A stretch of DNA of 64,000 bases from Vanilla planifolia (lineage: Eukaryota; Streptophyta; Magnoliopsida; Asparagales; Orchidaceae). This document shows positions 36,664-48,239 of this stretch, in pieces. Under the pieces are notes generated by a model. The model saw only the letters and a list, made by a program, of their open reading frames with translations. It did no database searches and was not told the origin of the DNA. The stretch covers positions 40,082,633 to 40,146,632 of the forward strand of contig CM043875.1 in the NCBI GenBank assembly GCA_023846275.1, read 5' to 3'. Every line of letters begins with the position of its first letter. Position 1 is the first letter of the stretch. Position numbers and translations under genes: made by a program.

Positions 36664-36957
36664 TGTATAACCTACTTGTGGACTTTAAGGCAGTCTGCTT
36701 CAACCAATCTTTCTCTTTCACTCAACATACAGACATCCAACGTCTTCTTGTCCTTATTGTATTTGGACAAATTAGGGTTCAGCTGGCCGTTGAACGTTTC
36801 TTTGGAGTATTCAATGGCGTAAGACGTTAAAGAGACTAATAAAGCAGCTAATGTCCAAAAAATACATGAAAATTGGTCTTGCGGACGAATGCTTGCCTGC
36901 GTTGATGACCTGGGCAACATTTAAAAAATTTAGAAAAATCTTCCAACTCTTAAAGCC
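36664..36957 (-). pseudogene. Unidentified coding-like fragment B with exon-like borders (minus strand)
   Basis: The minus-strand frame (within 36672-36920) reads SIRPQDQFSCIFWTLAALLV, then SLTSYAIEYSKETFNGQLN and PNLSKYNKDKKTLDVC: a membrane-like segment followed by a polar tail. It is bounded upstream by a T-rich tract ending in GTTGCCCAG and downstream by CACAA-GTAGGT, which would serve as acceptor and donor. I recognise no family and see no promoter or start. Possible interpretations are an internal exon of a decayed gene or chance. Confidence 0.3.
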
Positions 36958-37489
36958 TATAATTATGCAGGCTTCATGGATTTTAATTATGTTGCAGATT
37001 GACTTCAACATTAAAGGAAAAAAGGATATATAAAAATACTATTGGGTTTCGATTATTTATTGAAACAAGACGACAGTGGACTCGTGTGAGCAACCAAAAT
37101 GGCGAAAATTGGTGCCATTTAAGTGGCTAAATAATTAATGTTTGTCTATTGTTGTAGTGAGGAATGGTTCCTTGTTGACTGGGACATACAAAACGCCTTG
37201 GATAAGCTTGAGAAGACTTATTATTTGAGCAATTCATATTTTTTTTTTGTGTAAATTATTATTCAGCCAAATGTTTGATGTTTTGCTAAGGTTTTGAGTT
37301 AGTAAAAGTCCAATCAAATCTTGGGATCCCTATGATGTTAATATTATGGAATCTTTAATAATGTTAACAAGATTGATATGACGAGTGGTGGCCTCCTTCT
37401 CTCTTTGGATTGTTTTTTGAAATCAGTTATTTTGAGTTATCTTAATAAAACTATGTAAATCATAGAGAGGTGAAAGTGTTTGATGTGGA

Positions 37490-38010
37490 CCTTGGAGTGA
37501 AGAATGATTTTTTTAATTTCATGTTAACTTGATAGAATACTTGTTCTTAAACTACGAAAGCTAGTTATGAAAGTGGTTTATACAAATGTTCTAGTTTGAG
37601 ATGAGCCATGAGCCAAGTCTTGACATTGTCTTATAATGCAACTTCATCAAAACTGGCTCAAGCTAGATCAATCTTGAGCCAGCTCAATTTGGGATTGAGT
37701 CTATTTGAAATTCATTTTATATTTTTGAACATGGATAACATTTAGAAAAATTCATCAATGTCTAATATTTAAGTCATGCATTTGCATATAATCCACAAAA
37801 TCAAAAGTAGGATTAATTTAATTGTTCTATAATTAATTAGTGTTGAAATTCTCAACTTAATAGACCTACTCAACTTTAGATTTTGTAATTAATTGAACTT
37901 TGATGTCTTAGTTGTTTTAATAAAAATGTTTAAATTGATGAAGGGGATGTCATCTATTAAATTGCAAGAAAAACAAACTAAGCAAGGATTCATAAATTAT
38001 GGCTTGTCAT
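37490..38010. repeat. Repeat X, copy A
   Basis: This aligns with 47590-47990 in the same orientation; shared blocks include GCTCAAGCTAGATCAATCT against GCTCAAACTAGAATGATCT, then GCATTTG, GGATTAATTT, and TTTTAATAAAAATGTTTAAA against TTTTAATAAAAATATTTAAA. A further partial copy begins near 48160. It lies immediately outside the left direct repeat of the copia relic, as copy B lies immediately outside the right one. Confidence 0.6.
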
Positions 38011-38027
38011 AAAAAATGATTACATTA

Positions 38028-38245
38028 TTATGTTAAAAGAAAAAAAAGGAATAAGAAGATAGAGATAAAAATTGTTTTTATTTTTCATCTCCTAATTGGG
38101 ATTACACTATAACTTATATATAAACTTTAAAAGTTAAGATCTTTAAAAAATAAACATGACCCTTATAGATATAATCTATATTTATTTTATCTTAAACTAC
38201 TAAGCATGAAAATTAAATTATTACACAAACTTCAATACTCCATAT
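38028..38245 (-). repeat. Direct repeat Y, left copy (candidate 3' LTR of copia relic)
   Basis: This aligns with 47276-47480 in the same orientation over about 210 bp: AAAAGAAAAAA, GGAATAAGAAGATA, GGGATTA-ACTATAAC-TATATATAAACTT and ACTAAGCATGAAAATT-AATTATT-CACAA are shared. The adjacent sequence at higher coordinates is the reverse-transcriptase fragment of a minus-strand copia, so this is the expected place for its 3' LTR. The length is short but within the range for copia LTRs. Confidence 0.65.
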
Positions 38246-38284
38246 ATATTCAATTCATTAGTACAACAAAGCTTCAAGTTAAAG

Positions 38285-38415
38285 CCTTTTGCAACTAGCT
38301 TTGCTTTGTATTTCTAAACCAATTCATTTGGATTCAATTTCATGTTATACATCTATTTAGCTCTAATTACTTTGTAATTTTTTGATTGATCTACCAACTA
38401 TTGTACCACTGAAGA
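38285..38415 (-). pseudogene. Copia reverse transcriptase fragment (distal piece)
   Basis: The minus strand reads LVDQSKNYKVIRAK, a stop, MYNMKLNPNELV, a stop and KYKAKLVAKGF. This matches the copia motif (LVD-P---KVIG-KWVYK-KLN-DG---KYKARLVAKGF). The piece follows the proximal reverse-transcriptase block that now lies more than 6 kb away at 44.7 kb. Confidence 0.78.
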
Positions 38416-39806
38416 TGACGATTATAAAACTAAATTGTCACACCTCATTTTTGTAACAATTTTTTTTTCTTAGGATGTAACCAAACTTATGCACTATCAT
38501 TATATTTGACCAGCTACCTTTCACTTTCTAGACTTATCATAATCTCTCAATTTAATATGAAGCTTATGACATACTATCCAAAATAATCTACATTTCTACT
38601 CCAACTGAGATCTTAGTTGAGCTAAAAACTGATCCACCTTAGGTTAGGTAGTATTCTTAGTACACTAGTATGCACATGGAATTAAAGCAATATATTTTTA
38701 CAAATAATCATATCCATAAATCTACAAAATGTATGAATGAGAATAATATCTAAACAATGTCTATTATAAGTAACATAATTGCATAACCATATTCAAATAA
38801 AATGTTTAATACAATCTAAAGTCCAACATAAAGCATCAATGTTGAGAATAAGTGTGACAATGACTAGGATATGACTAAATGCTAACTAAAGAGTGATCTA
38901 CTAAGGGACTAACACTGATGCCCCCACTTTAATATTGTATTCACTACTAACTCATTGCTCTAAATAAGTTAGGCTTGATAAAAAAATTCTCATGTCATGC
39001 TAATAAGAACATATATGTAAGAATATAATAACAAAATATAATTATCACTATATAAAGCCAAATAAATGTCACAACTTACCAACCTAAGCCAATGCATAAA
39101 ATCATAACCATTTGCTTTATCCCAAGTCCATTAGGCATAACACATCTCAACAAAATCATAATTAATCTTATAAGATGCATAATGACCTACTAATAATCTA
39201 TCACTCTCTCCAAGCCAATAAGATACTCCTATCTCATCATATGATCTAATAATTTGGGCTCTATTAATCATATGGACCACTCCACAGGCTATTGGAGTTC
39301 TTATCAACAATGTGGCATTATGATAAGCACTTTGATACATCCATAGCACATAACCAACTTGGATCCTTCACGCATGATTTGACAATCTTAACCTAAGCTC
39401 TACTAATCACATGGGTCATCTTATTAGGTGCTCAACCATCATAAGCTCAGGCACACCCATAGCCTCCCATGATGTCTTAACAATGAGGCATACAATCTTC
39501 ATACTTGATGAGAATCCTATCATCTCGTGCATATATGACTTATCTTATTGTGGCAAAGTGTTCATCATTAGGGTCTACTGCATCTTAATCTATATCATCA
39601 TAAAAAACTTTTTTTATTTAGCAACATTATGATTTTACTTACATTTATCTAGGATTATCTAATCTTAATCTATCATATAGTATTTTTTTCAAAACTTTAA
39701 ACCATTAACTAATTATTTGGATCTCTTCAAATCCTAATATACTATTTGCGTTAACTTAGGGTTTTAACCAAACCTTAGTCTTATTATCTAGGATATCTTT
39801 CCTTTT

Positions 39807-39809
<3 letters not shown>

Positions 39810-39863
<54 letters not shown>
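39810..39863. repeat. (TA)n microsatellite
   Basis: About 26 uninterrupted TA units. Confidence 0.95.
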
Positions 39864-39867
<4 letters not shown>

Positions 39868-40516
39868 GTTTAATCCTTGCTTATTACTTAACCTAAGAGT
39901 CTTACTAGAATCTTTTGGTTTATTTAAGTTATAAATTCATGGATCAAATATTTTAAGATAAAATATTTGATCTTTAACTTAGGTTCACATGAGTTTCACT
40001 AATGACTCTCTTATCTCAAGGCCAATCTAAGTTACATTGTTCTCTCCAAAAGCCTCTCTTAAGCTACATACACCTTTAAAACCATTATCTATGGTATCAA
40101 TTTATAACCTAAATGCCTAGTTTATGATAATTCATGATCTCAATCATTAAACCAAACTAGATCAATGTTTAGTCAAAACCTAAGTGGTCATTGGTCCATT
40201 GGTCAAGGTTAGCATCACTCCCTTGGCTAAAATCAAGCTCTTCATCTCAATCAACTTCCATCTAGAGTCTAACTAAGAGCCTCATCAATTCATGGCCACA
40301 TTTTGAGTGTGTTTAAGGTCTCACAAAATATATAGTATTCTTAATTCAACTTTAATTCTTATTTTAAATATTTTCTCCTTAAAAATTCTTAATAATTAGT
40401 AATCTTACCTATCTATTTCTTAAGAATTTCTAAATCTTATCTAATAAAAATTTTAGTCTTAACTTACCTTCAACCTTATCTAGGGTTCTTAACTCTGAAT
40501 TAGGTTCAAATTTCAA

Positions 40517-40566
40517 ACATTAAATTTTAAATTTAAGACATTTAAATTTTAAATTTAAGACTTTTG
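40517..40566. repeat. Short tandem repeat rich in AAATTTTAAATTTAAGAC
   Basis: The unit AAATTTTAAATTTAAGACAT is repeated about twice (near 40523 and 40545) and then decays. It is A/T only apart from the GAC. Confidence 0.6.
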
Positions 40567-42789
40567 AATTTCAGATTTTTCATAATCAAAATTTTAAATT
40601 CTAAGTTCTCTTGATCAATCTTATAAGTTCACAAGTTTAGGTTAAGCTAACATAACTTATTTGCTAGATTGATTTCCTCCTTAATTCTTTACTCTTTCTT
40701 AACCAAACTCAAAGCTTTCAATTACACTTAATCAATATCTTAACCTTGCTTACCCTTTCCCATGGTTAATTCAAGCTCAAGGCTTCCAACAAGGAAATCC
40801 ATGAGCTCACTTACCTTAGAAGTCATATAAAGTCCTTTTCTAGCTCTTTTCTTGCATTAAATGTTCATGGATGAGTCTTACACTCAACCTGAAGGCATAA
40901 CCCAAGCCATTTAGCCCTAATTTGATTGTAAAATTCAATCATTGTTTTGGTTTTGTTTGGAAGAAATCTTGCTTAAGTCATAATAAGATCTTATGACATA
41001 GTCTAAGAAGAATATTTATAAGTCTCTTCATACTAAGTTTCCTTACCAATTTTCTTAATTAATTAGGATAATTAGTGGTTAAATTTTTTACTACAATATG
41101 TAATAATCTTGAATTTGTCCAAGCTATATCAATTGCATACACACAATATGCTTTCAAGGAAATATATCAATCATAAAAGCATGATACCATAATTTTCCTT
41201 TGTTGCACAAGTCATAATTTTTTCAGTTTGTAACCATGATTTTATTTCCAACAAAAATAACATTATGAATATTTATGTTAACATAAAATTCAGCAATCCA
41301 TCTATTCTTAAGAACATTAAAAATATTCAAGCATGCGACAAATATCTTAATCATAATTCATATTATTATTATAGTACTCATAATTTAATGTTTTTATCTT
41401 TAGCAAGGCTTATAATCACCAAATATAAATAATGAATTAACTATTGAACCACAAATCATAGAGTAACACTATTGACTGACATGTTTTTAACATTACACAT
41501 GCATCCAATATTTTACTAAACTGCTTAAAATCAAACCTAACATGATAGTGACTCCTTATCTTCAACATAATCAGTTAATTTAATATCACAAAACATGATG
41601 AGATTTTGATAAAATAAGCCAAGGGTTGAATACATTATGATTCTTTCACCTCAACTATGAGCTTAAAATAGAATTTCAAGTAATATATTCAAGTACATCA
41701 TAATTCTTCATCAACCTAAGAGCCATGGCATAAAAAGCATTATACATTCTTCATGTTCTTGCTCAACCCAATATTATAGAATGCAATTTGTATCAAAATA
41801 CTTGATTTTAATTTCTTAACATTTGTCTATATTTAAGTGCAAGACATGAAGATTCCTACCTCTTCAGTCGAGTAGAGGTTTACACCACTTTGGATCTCCT
41901 CCTCTTCATGGTTTGGCTTGTAAACTCTCCTTCTTCATCTTCCTTGTTCTTAACTTTGGCCTCCATGGTCTCCTCAGTTGGTGCCTAGTTTAAGTATGGT
42001 TAGGGTTTTAGAAAAGTATCTAACTCTAACATATAATGCCTTTCTATCACTAAATAATTTGTTCCTTAAATCTTGCTAGATTTATTAGTTAATTAATATT
42101 TCTTTCCTTTATTAATGCTAATGTGCCTTATCCACTTTGTCAATTTTTTTTCTTGTATTATCCAACTAGCCCTCAATTATGTCCATAAGAGGTCCCTTTG
42201 TAAATATCTCTTTAAGCATTATTTTTTCAAGATATTTATATGAGAAATCAATTTTAAATTTTAAACTAGATAAAAAGTTCAAATTTGGAATCATTTTAAA
42301 TTTCAAAATTTTAATTTCCATTTAAAATATAAATATGAATTAAGGAGAAAAATACTAAATTAAAAAAATCATACTTGAGTGTAATAAATAAATAATTGAA
42401 ATGTTTGTATTTAGACTCAGTTATTATATGCATTGAATGATTGAAAAAGAGCAAGTTCATGCACTAAGAATTGAAAGAAGTTTGAAAACTTGTGCTCAAG
42501 CTTTGTCTCAACTTACATATCATGGAACCATAATGTTAGCTCTTTGGCAGATTGGCTAGCCATCATAAGTATACTTTTAAGTTAATCATTTGGTTTGTTT
42601 TATTAATCTATCTTTTGGTGTTTATATGACACTTAAGAATCATCTTATTGTATACATTACTTTACAAAATCATGTTTTTGGTTTATAAAACTTATATAAT
42701 TACTTTAGTACTTAGGTAACATCACAACAGACTAACCTAAATTCAATTCAAAACATAAGATAATAAAAACATATCTAAAAAAGTCATTC

Positions 42790-43900
42790 TTCACTACCTA
42801 ATGATTGTACGATATAATGGTTAATATTATACTTATATGGTATATATTTTGGTTTATATTAACAATGAAAGTTAAATATTTCATGACATTATATAGGTAT
42901 GATGAGTTCATCGTATATATGTATTCACCATATAAACATAAGATAAAAATGCAAATTTCATTATTAGGTGCACCATTCATTTTTTGAGAGTTGAGTCTTC
43001 ACATGATTTATACGAGTACAAAGTTTCCTTCATACAAATATGTAATTTATTTCTTCTCAAAGTTGATAATATAGAACTTAGTTATGATCAAACATATATG
43101 ATTAATATATTATATTAATAAGGCCTTATCATGACCTTATAGCTTGGTTATATGCTCAGTAGTTCTTATATGATAACCAAGCTATGTTATGTGTTTTAGT
43201 AATAGCTACGTCAAATAATACAAAGAAAAGCATCAAATTTGTATAACCTATTTCTTATCAAAGATAACTTAAATTACTTGCATAAGAGATGCATTTATTG
43301 TGTTGTACAAATACAATATTTGTATCGTATGAGTACGATCATTCATTTGTTAAGGATTAGTATTATCAACTTATATTAACATGCGATGATAGTTCACAAT
43401 TATACATTATATTCTTACAGGAGACTTAGAACAAATATGATATGAAGTTTTCATATTACTATGATAAGTTTATAATATTTGTATGACTATTCTTTTAACT
43501 CTAATTAAATAAATTACTTCTTATAATGATTTATCTTTATATGATCACATCATATAACATTTTTTCAAGATCTTGGCTCTTAATGGAGATAATTATTATA
43601 TAGTGATAATCTATTATCACACGTGTGATCCATTAAAATTACAAAGATTAATGACATTATACATATATGATCATTGTGATTTGTCTTATACGGTATATAT
43701 CAAACTTAAGCATTGTATTATGAATAAGCATTGTATAGTATGAAAGATAGTACTAAGACTTGTATGATAAGTCATTTTGAGATAATAGTGCTAAATGTAT
43801 CATTACATCATTGGGATTATCTTGGTTCTATCCTCATTGTTCGAATATGATGGTTTCGATGTACTCATATGATACATTGATGAAACCTATAAGGCTAATT
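42790..43900. repeat. AT-rich LTR-like block (ATCATA/TATGAT family)
   Basis: This is the same motif family as at 13.4-14.0 and 27.0-27.7 kb (TATGATC, GTACGATC, ATCATATGAT). It contains a 13-bp perfect inverted repeat at 43139-43185. It ends near GGGGTGTCTC (43913), a sequence also seen at about 26820 next to another block of this family. Confidence 0.45.
43139..43185. repeat. 13-bp perfect inverted repeat (hairpin)
   Basis: ATAGCTTGGTTAT at 43139-43151 and its complement ATAACCAAGCTAT at 43173-43185 are separated by 21 bases. The arms are perfect, unlike most sequence in this decayed region. Confidence 0.85.
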
Positions 43901-44679
43901 GGGGGTGTCTCAAAAATATCATTATAGCCATTAAAACTTCTTTATTTACATATACCTTACTTATATAGATAAATAAAAATATAATACAATATAATAGATT
44001 AATGACACATAGATTACTAAATCATTTGAAAGATCACAATAAAAAAATAATTGAAATATGGGTTATGCTAAAATAGAAGTGTGTTCATTTTGTTGATTCA
44101 ATTATTCCATTCTTAGCTTATTCTTCCTTTAATATTGCATCATGTTTTATCTTATTTATTAATATCCTTTACATTATTTTGTTATTATTTCATATAGATT
44201 TAATAAGTGAATGATATAATTTTTGTGAGTTTTATCATAAGTGTTGTAATAATTTTGAAGCTATTATACATATACTTTTGTAAGGTGTAGCCATACCGAC
44301 TTTGACAAATGGTGTGATTTTATAAAGTTTACCCGAATGTGATATGATGAAAATGAAGCAATTTGTTAGTGCAAGATTAGTTTGGTTGGCTTGAGATAGA
44401 TGTAGACATTAGTTAGGTTATATCACCTAAAAATCTTGTGCCTCTTTTGCTTAACTTATTTTTATTCTATGCTTGTTTCATAATTACATAAATAGATTGA
44501 AAAATTAATAAATATTTTTCAAATTAGACTTAAGACTAATTAAGATTAATAGTTATTTTACTTTACAAAACAAATTGACTTAATCAAACTATTTTGATGA
44601 AGCAAAGCTTTGATTATTATCTATACATATATTTGAAATCAAGTAATTTTAAAAACATTAAAATTTAATCCCCTCCTCT

Positions 44680-44860
44680 CGTGCTTATTAATTGCTCATA
44701 ATAAGAATTCCAACCCCCATGTATAATTCTTTTCAATCATGTGGATTTCATCCTTCATAGCTTTTACCCAATTCTTTTGTTTCTTAGCTTCAAAGCCTGT
44801 TTATTCAACTAATGAGAAATTAGATGACTCATAAATTTCTTCTAAAATTATTACTTATCT
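44680..44860 (-). pseudogene. Copia reverse transcriptase N-terminal block
   Basis: On the minus strand, KKQKNWVKAMKDEIHMIEKN followed by YTWGLEF matches the start of copia reverse transcriptase (W-KAM-EEI--IEKN-TWELVD). It is the piece just upstream, in the minus-strand sense, of the interruption by foreign DNA. Confidence 0.8.
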
Positions 44861-45179
44861 TGGAGTTGACCCCAATATAATTGAGTCTTCTCTTAAAATT
44901 GGATTAGTACTTGGGCTCAAGTTTTTATTGGAAGTAGAACACGAACTCAATTAAATGTGTCATACAGTATCATGTCACTCTCTCAGTTCGATCACTGGAA
45001 TCATCGACTAATCTAGTGAGATAATAGTTGGTATTTATTGATTTTCATACAACATTTCTTCTTTTCAATTCTAAAAAGTCTTCTTATAAAGCACAACATC
45101 TTTACTAATTATCAAGTTTTTCTTCTCCAAGTTATGCAGTTGGTTCCTTTTTTGCCATCAGCATAGCCTATAAATATGT

Positions 45180-45778
45180 TATACTCCTTTTTATCATTAA
45201 GTTTTGATATTTTTTAGACTAGTATGTGTGCATAATGCACACTACCAAACACTTTGATATGATATATCTCTATTTTGTCACGACTACAAGCTTTAATTGG
45301 AGTTTGATATGGAATTACTATTGTCTAACTTTAATTCACAATATAATCTATTATATTAACAGCTTTTGCCCAAGATGAGTTAGGCATACCTTTCTACTCG
45401 AGTATTGATCTTGCCATCACAACAATTATATGATTCTTTCTCTCAACAATGTCATTTTGTTGAGTGAGCATATGTAGTTGTTAGTTATCTCTAAATGGCA
45501 TGTCCTTCACCAAAATGATCAAAATTTTTCAAAATAAATTTGCTACCTCGATGACTTCATATTACTTTTGTTTTATGTTCACTTTGACTTTCAACCATAG
45601 TCTTGAACTTCTTGAATACATCAAAGGCCTTAAATTATTTTTAGAAAATATAACCTCAACATCTTTGTATAGTAATCTATGAAAATCAAGAAGTACCAAT
45701 TTTGACATTGTGATAATGTTTGCATGTTCCTACATATGTTAGCATGAACAAGCTATAATGTGCGTGTGCTCGCCATAC
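45180..45778 (-). pseudogene. Copia integrase core remnant
   Basis: In several frames the minus strand shows HRGSKFILKNFDHF, NDIVERKNHIIVVMARSIL, KGMPNSSWAKAVN and HIKVFGSVHYAHI. These match the copia integrase core (SDRG-EF, QNGVVERKNRT--EMARSML, LP--FWAEAV, HLKVFGC-AY-H). The + strand frame at 45500-45682 is its antisense. Confidence 0.82.
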
Positions 45779-45969
45779 TACTCGAGTAAGAAAATAAATG
45801 CTTGATGTTGCTTGCCAAACATACACCCTTCACAGATGTCTAACCTTATGCTCATTAGTCCCTTGATCATGACTTTAATCCTAACCAACTTCAAAGCTTT
45901 ATAATTAAGATGTTCAAATCTTTTATACCATAAGTTAATGTAGATAATAACTTCACTTTTTAATGCCAA
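45778..45969 (-). pseudogene. Copia gag-pre-integrase remnant
   Basis: The frame reads INLWYKRFEHLNYKALKLV and CEGCMFGKQHQAF. It follows the gag-pre-integrase pattern (LWH-R-GHLN-KAL-LL, C-GC--GKQ---F). The two Cys of CEGC are intact, while LWH has become LWY and GH has become EH, so two zinc-ligand His are altered or lost. Confidence 0.85.
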
Positions 45970-45999
45970 TTGTGGAGCATAATTAATTTATAATGGATA

Positions 46000-47251
46000 C
46001 TAATTTCTTAATGTTCAATAGATTTCATTTCAAATTAAGGACTAATAACATGTTACTGATAAACTTTAGTCCCATTTTAGTTTGCATTGTAATGCATTTT
46101 TTACGTTTAGCTTGAACCATAGAACATTTCTTTCCAACACTGACATGTCCACATCTTGAAATAGTTTCTAATTACCAAATATATGGTTTGTATAGCCATT
46201 ATATAGATACCAAATATTCTCCTTATCTTCTTTTACAATATGGCACACATAAAAAATATTTTTTTAATTCTTTTTCTCTTTTATGAAATTTTTCTATTGT
46301 CACATTGAGATCTACAACTTCTCCTAATATGAATATACCTATTGCACATATTACACTATTTTTTTATCTAGTATCTAGATTTATTATGGTTTGACTTTTT
46401 GTATATGTTAAATCATATATTTGAATTACTCAAACTTGATTCTTCAGAATTGTCTGAATGCTTTTGGGTATCGTCTTAGGCAATCATTTCTTTGATTATT
46501 TCCTTGACTTCTCATGGTATTTTTGAATCTAAAACACACAACTTAGACCAAAAAATACTTCCAACTGAGTTTCCCTTATATTAACTTTCTTTTCTCATGC
46601 AACTCTAAAGAAATTATTAATTGCTAAATTAAACATGTTGACATATCTTTTGAATCTTCTATTTTAGCAATAATATATTTGCACTTTTTAAGAAAACTAA
46701 TTAAACTTTTTTCATCTACCCTTTAATGGGAGATATATTCATCATAGGTCAAATTTGGTTCAAATTCTCGAAAACCCTCAAGAAATACACATTTATGTTA
46801 TCTAACTATTTTATTTAAAATTTTTGAAACAACTATTGTAAGGTTTATAACTTCACTAAAATAACCTTTGTAGATCCTCAAAATTCATCTTAGAATATAT
46901 CCCATGATCCTTTTGTTTTAATTGCACTAAGAATTTGTTACGACAAACTCTCTGTAACACCCCGTTAAATTTTAGAAATGGTGCTCTAACATATTTCATC
47001 TAATATTTTGCCAATTTCTTTTACTCATCTGTTGGTTATTCCTCCTTTGTATACTTGAGGTACCCTTTATCAACAACCTCTGACAATTCTTGCAATAGTA
47101 GTAGTGTTCACATCTTGATATTTCACATATCATAATTTTCTACCACAAACATTGAAACCATTGACTATGCCATACTTGTACCAATTTTAGAAACTATAAC
47201 TTGATATGATTCTTTAAATGAACATAATTTCTCTACTTTATTAACACCCAT
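46000..47251 (-). pseudogene. Copia gag and protease remnant
   Basis: From an ATG at 47249-47251 the minus strand reads MGVNKVEKLCS, then after frameshifts NYDM-NIKM, LLQELSEVVDKGYLK and KDHGIYSKMNFEDLQRLF. These correspond to the copia gag start (NY--W--RMKALL----W-VVE-GY). Protease cannot be read clearly between 46000 and 46300. A weak primer-binding-site resemblance (ATATCATGATGC) lies just above the ATG at about 47261-47272. Confidence 0.65.
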
Positions 47252-47275
47252 AGTTCAATTGCATCATGATATTGA

Positions 47276-47480
47276 ATATTAAAAGAAAAAATAGGAGGAA
47301 TAAGAAGATAAAGATGAAAATTACTTTTATTTCTCATGCCCACAATAGGGATTATACTATAACATATATATAAACTTCATAATATATGATTTTTAGATGA
47401 TAAGAATGAATCTTATAAATATAATCATGCTTATCTTATCTTAAACAACTAAGCATGAAAATTGAATTATTGCACAACTT
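47276..47480 (-). repeat. Direct repeat Y, right copy (candidate 5' LTR of copia relic)
   Basis: Partner of the repeat at 38028-38245. It sits directly upstream of the gag ATG in the minus-strand sense, as a 5' LTR should. Confidence 0.65.
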
Positions 47481-47589
47481 GAATACATCTTATGTTGATG
47501 AAAGCTTCCATGTTATTGATTTTTAGGATATTTAATAATCTAATTTAACGCTAATACAAGCTTGGTAAAAAAATCTTTTTGAACATACT

Positions 47590-47990
47590 CAAAATTGACA
47601 AATTTTATTTCAATCCAAATCAGCTCAAACTAGAATGATCTCAAGCCAACTCAATTTAGCATTCAATTACTCAAAATGAATTTTTATTTTTGTAAATATG
47701 AAATTCATTTAAAAATAATTTAATGTACAATAGTCATCCATGTGCAAAATACATGCATTTGTACACATGAAACTAGATGCTTACCATTCATTTGATACTA
47801 CTATTATGAAATCACTAACTATTATTGATAAGCCTGGTGGGATTAATTTCACCTCCTCTTAATTTTGTTATTAAATTGAAAACTTTGAATCATTTTAATA
47901 AAAATATTTAAAATAATAAATGAAGTAGAAATAAAATGACTTCAAACAAGAACTAAAGTAGGACAAACAAGGTGATTATGAAACCTAGAA
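47590..47990. repeat. Repeat X, copy B
   Basis: Aligns with 37600-38010. It is followed by sequence at 48000-48260 that resembles 37490-37720, so X and its left flank are partly tandem here. Confidence 0.6.
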
Positions 47991-48239
47991 TTTGAAATGA
48001 AAAATGCGTGTTTACTTCATCTTGAGTTGATAGAATGCTCACTTTTAAAGGATGAAAGCAAGTATAATGTAACTTTATAAGTCTAATTATTAGCATGTTC
48101 AAGTATTCCTTAAAAACTTGAACAATAAAAGATTGTGATATGAGTCATAGTTTCAATGTGACTTATTTTAGATTGAGGTAACTTCAATTAGCTTTATTTA
48201 AAGTTGACTCAATTTGAGATTGAACCTTTTAAAAAATTA

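Larger units (their letters stand above)
38438..44680. other. Foreign AT-rich DNA inserted in the copia reverse transcriptase
   Basis: This stretch separates two adjacent parts of the copia reverse transcriptase. Near its lower end TGTCACACCTCATTTTTGTAA looks like the terminus of a plant gypsy LTR (TGTCACACC). It contains blocks with gypsy-LTR character (39.1-39.6, 42.8-43.9 kb), a TA microsatellite, and a GC-richer block with CTC/TTC runs at 41870-41970. No gag or pol was recognised. Frames at 39131-39349, 39411-39632 and 42798-42987 are unsupported. A non-autonomous or strongly decayed gypsy element is the most likely content. Confidence 0.45.
38028..47480 (-). mobile_element. Ty1/copia retrotransposon, minus strand, decayed, with a nested insertion
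   Basis: Reading the minus strand from high to low coordinates: LTR-like repeat (47480-47276), gag from an ATG at 47251, gag-pre-integrase (45969-45778), integrase (about 45780-45180), start of reverse transcriptase (44860-44680), a foreign stretch of about 6.3 kb (44.68-38.43), a further reverse-transcriptase piece (38415-38285), then the other LTR-like repeat (38245-38028). Integrase before reverse transcriptase is diagnostic of copia. The rest of reverse transcriptase and RNase H is deleted. Divergence of the LTRs and frequent stops point to an old insertion. Confidence 0.78.

Noticed and set aside
39810..39863. TA tract considered as an origin or matrix-attachment element
   Set aside because: A plain dinucleotide microsatellite; nothing else supports a function.
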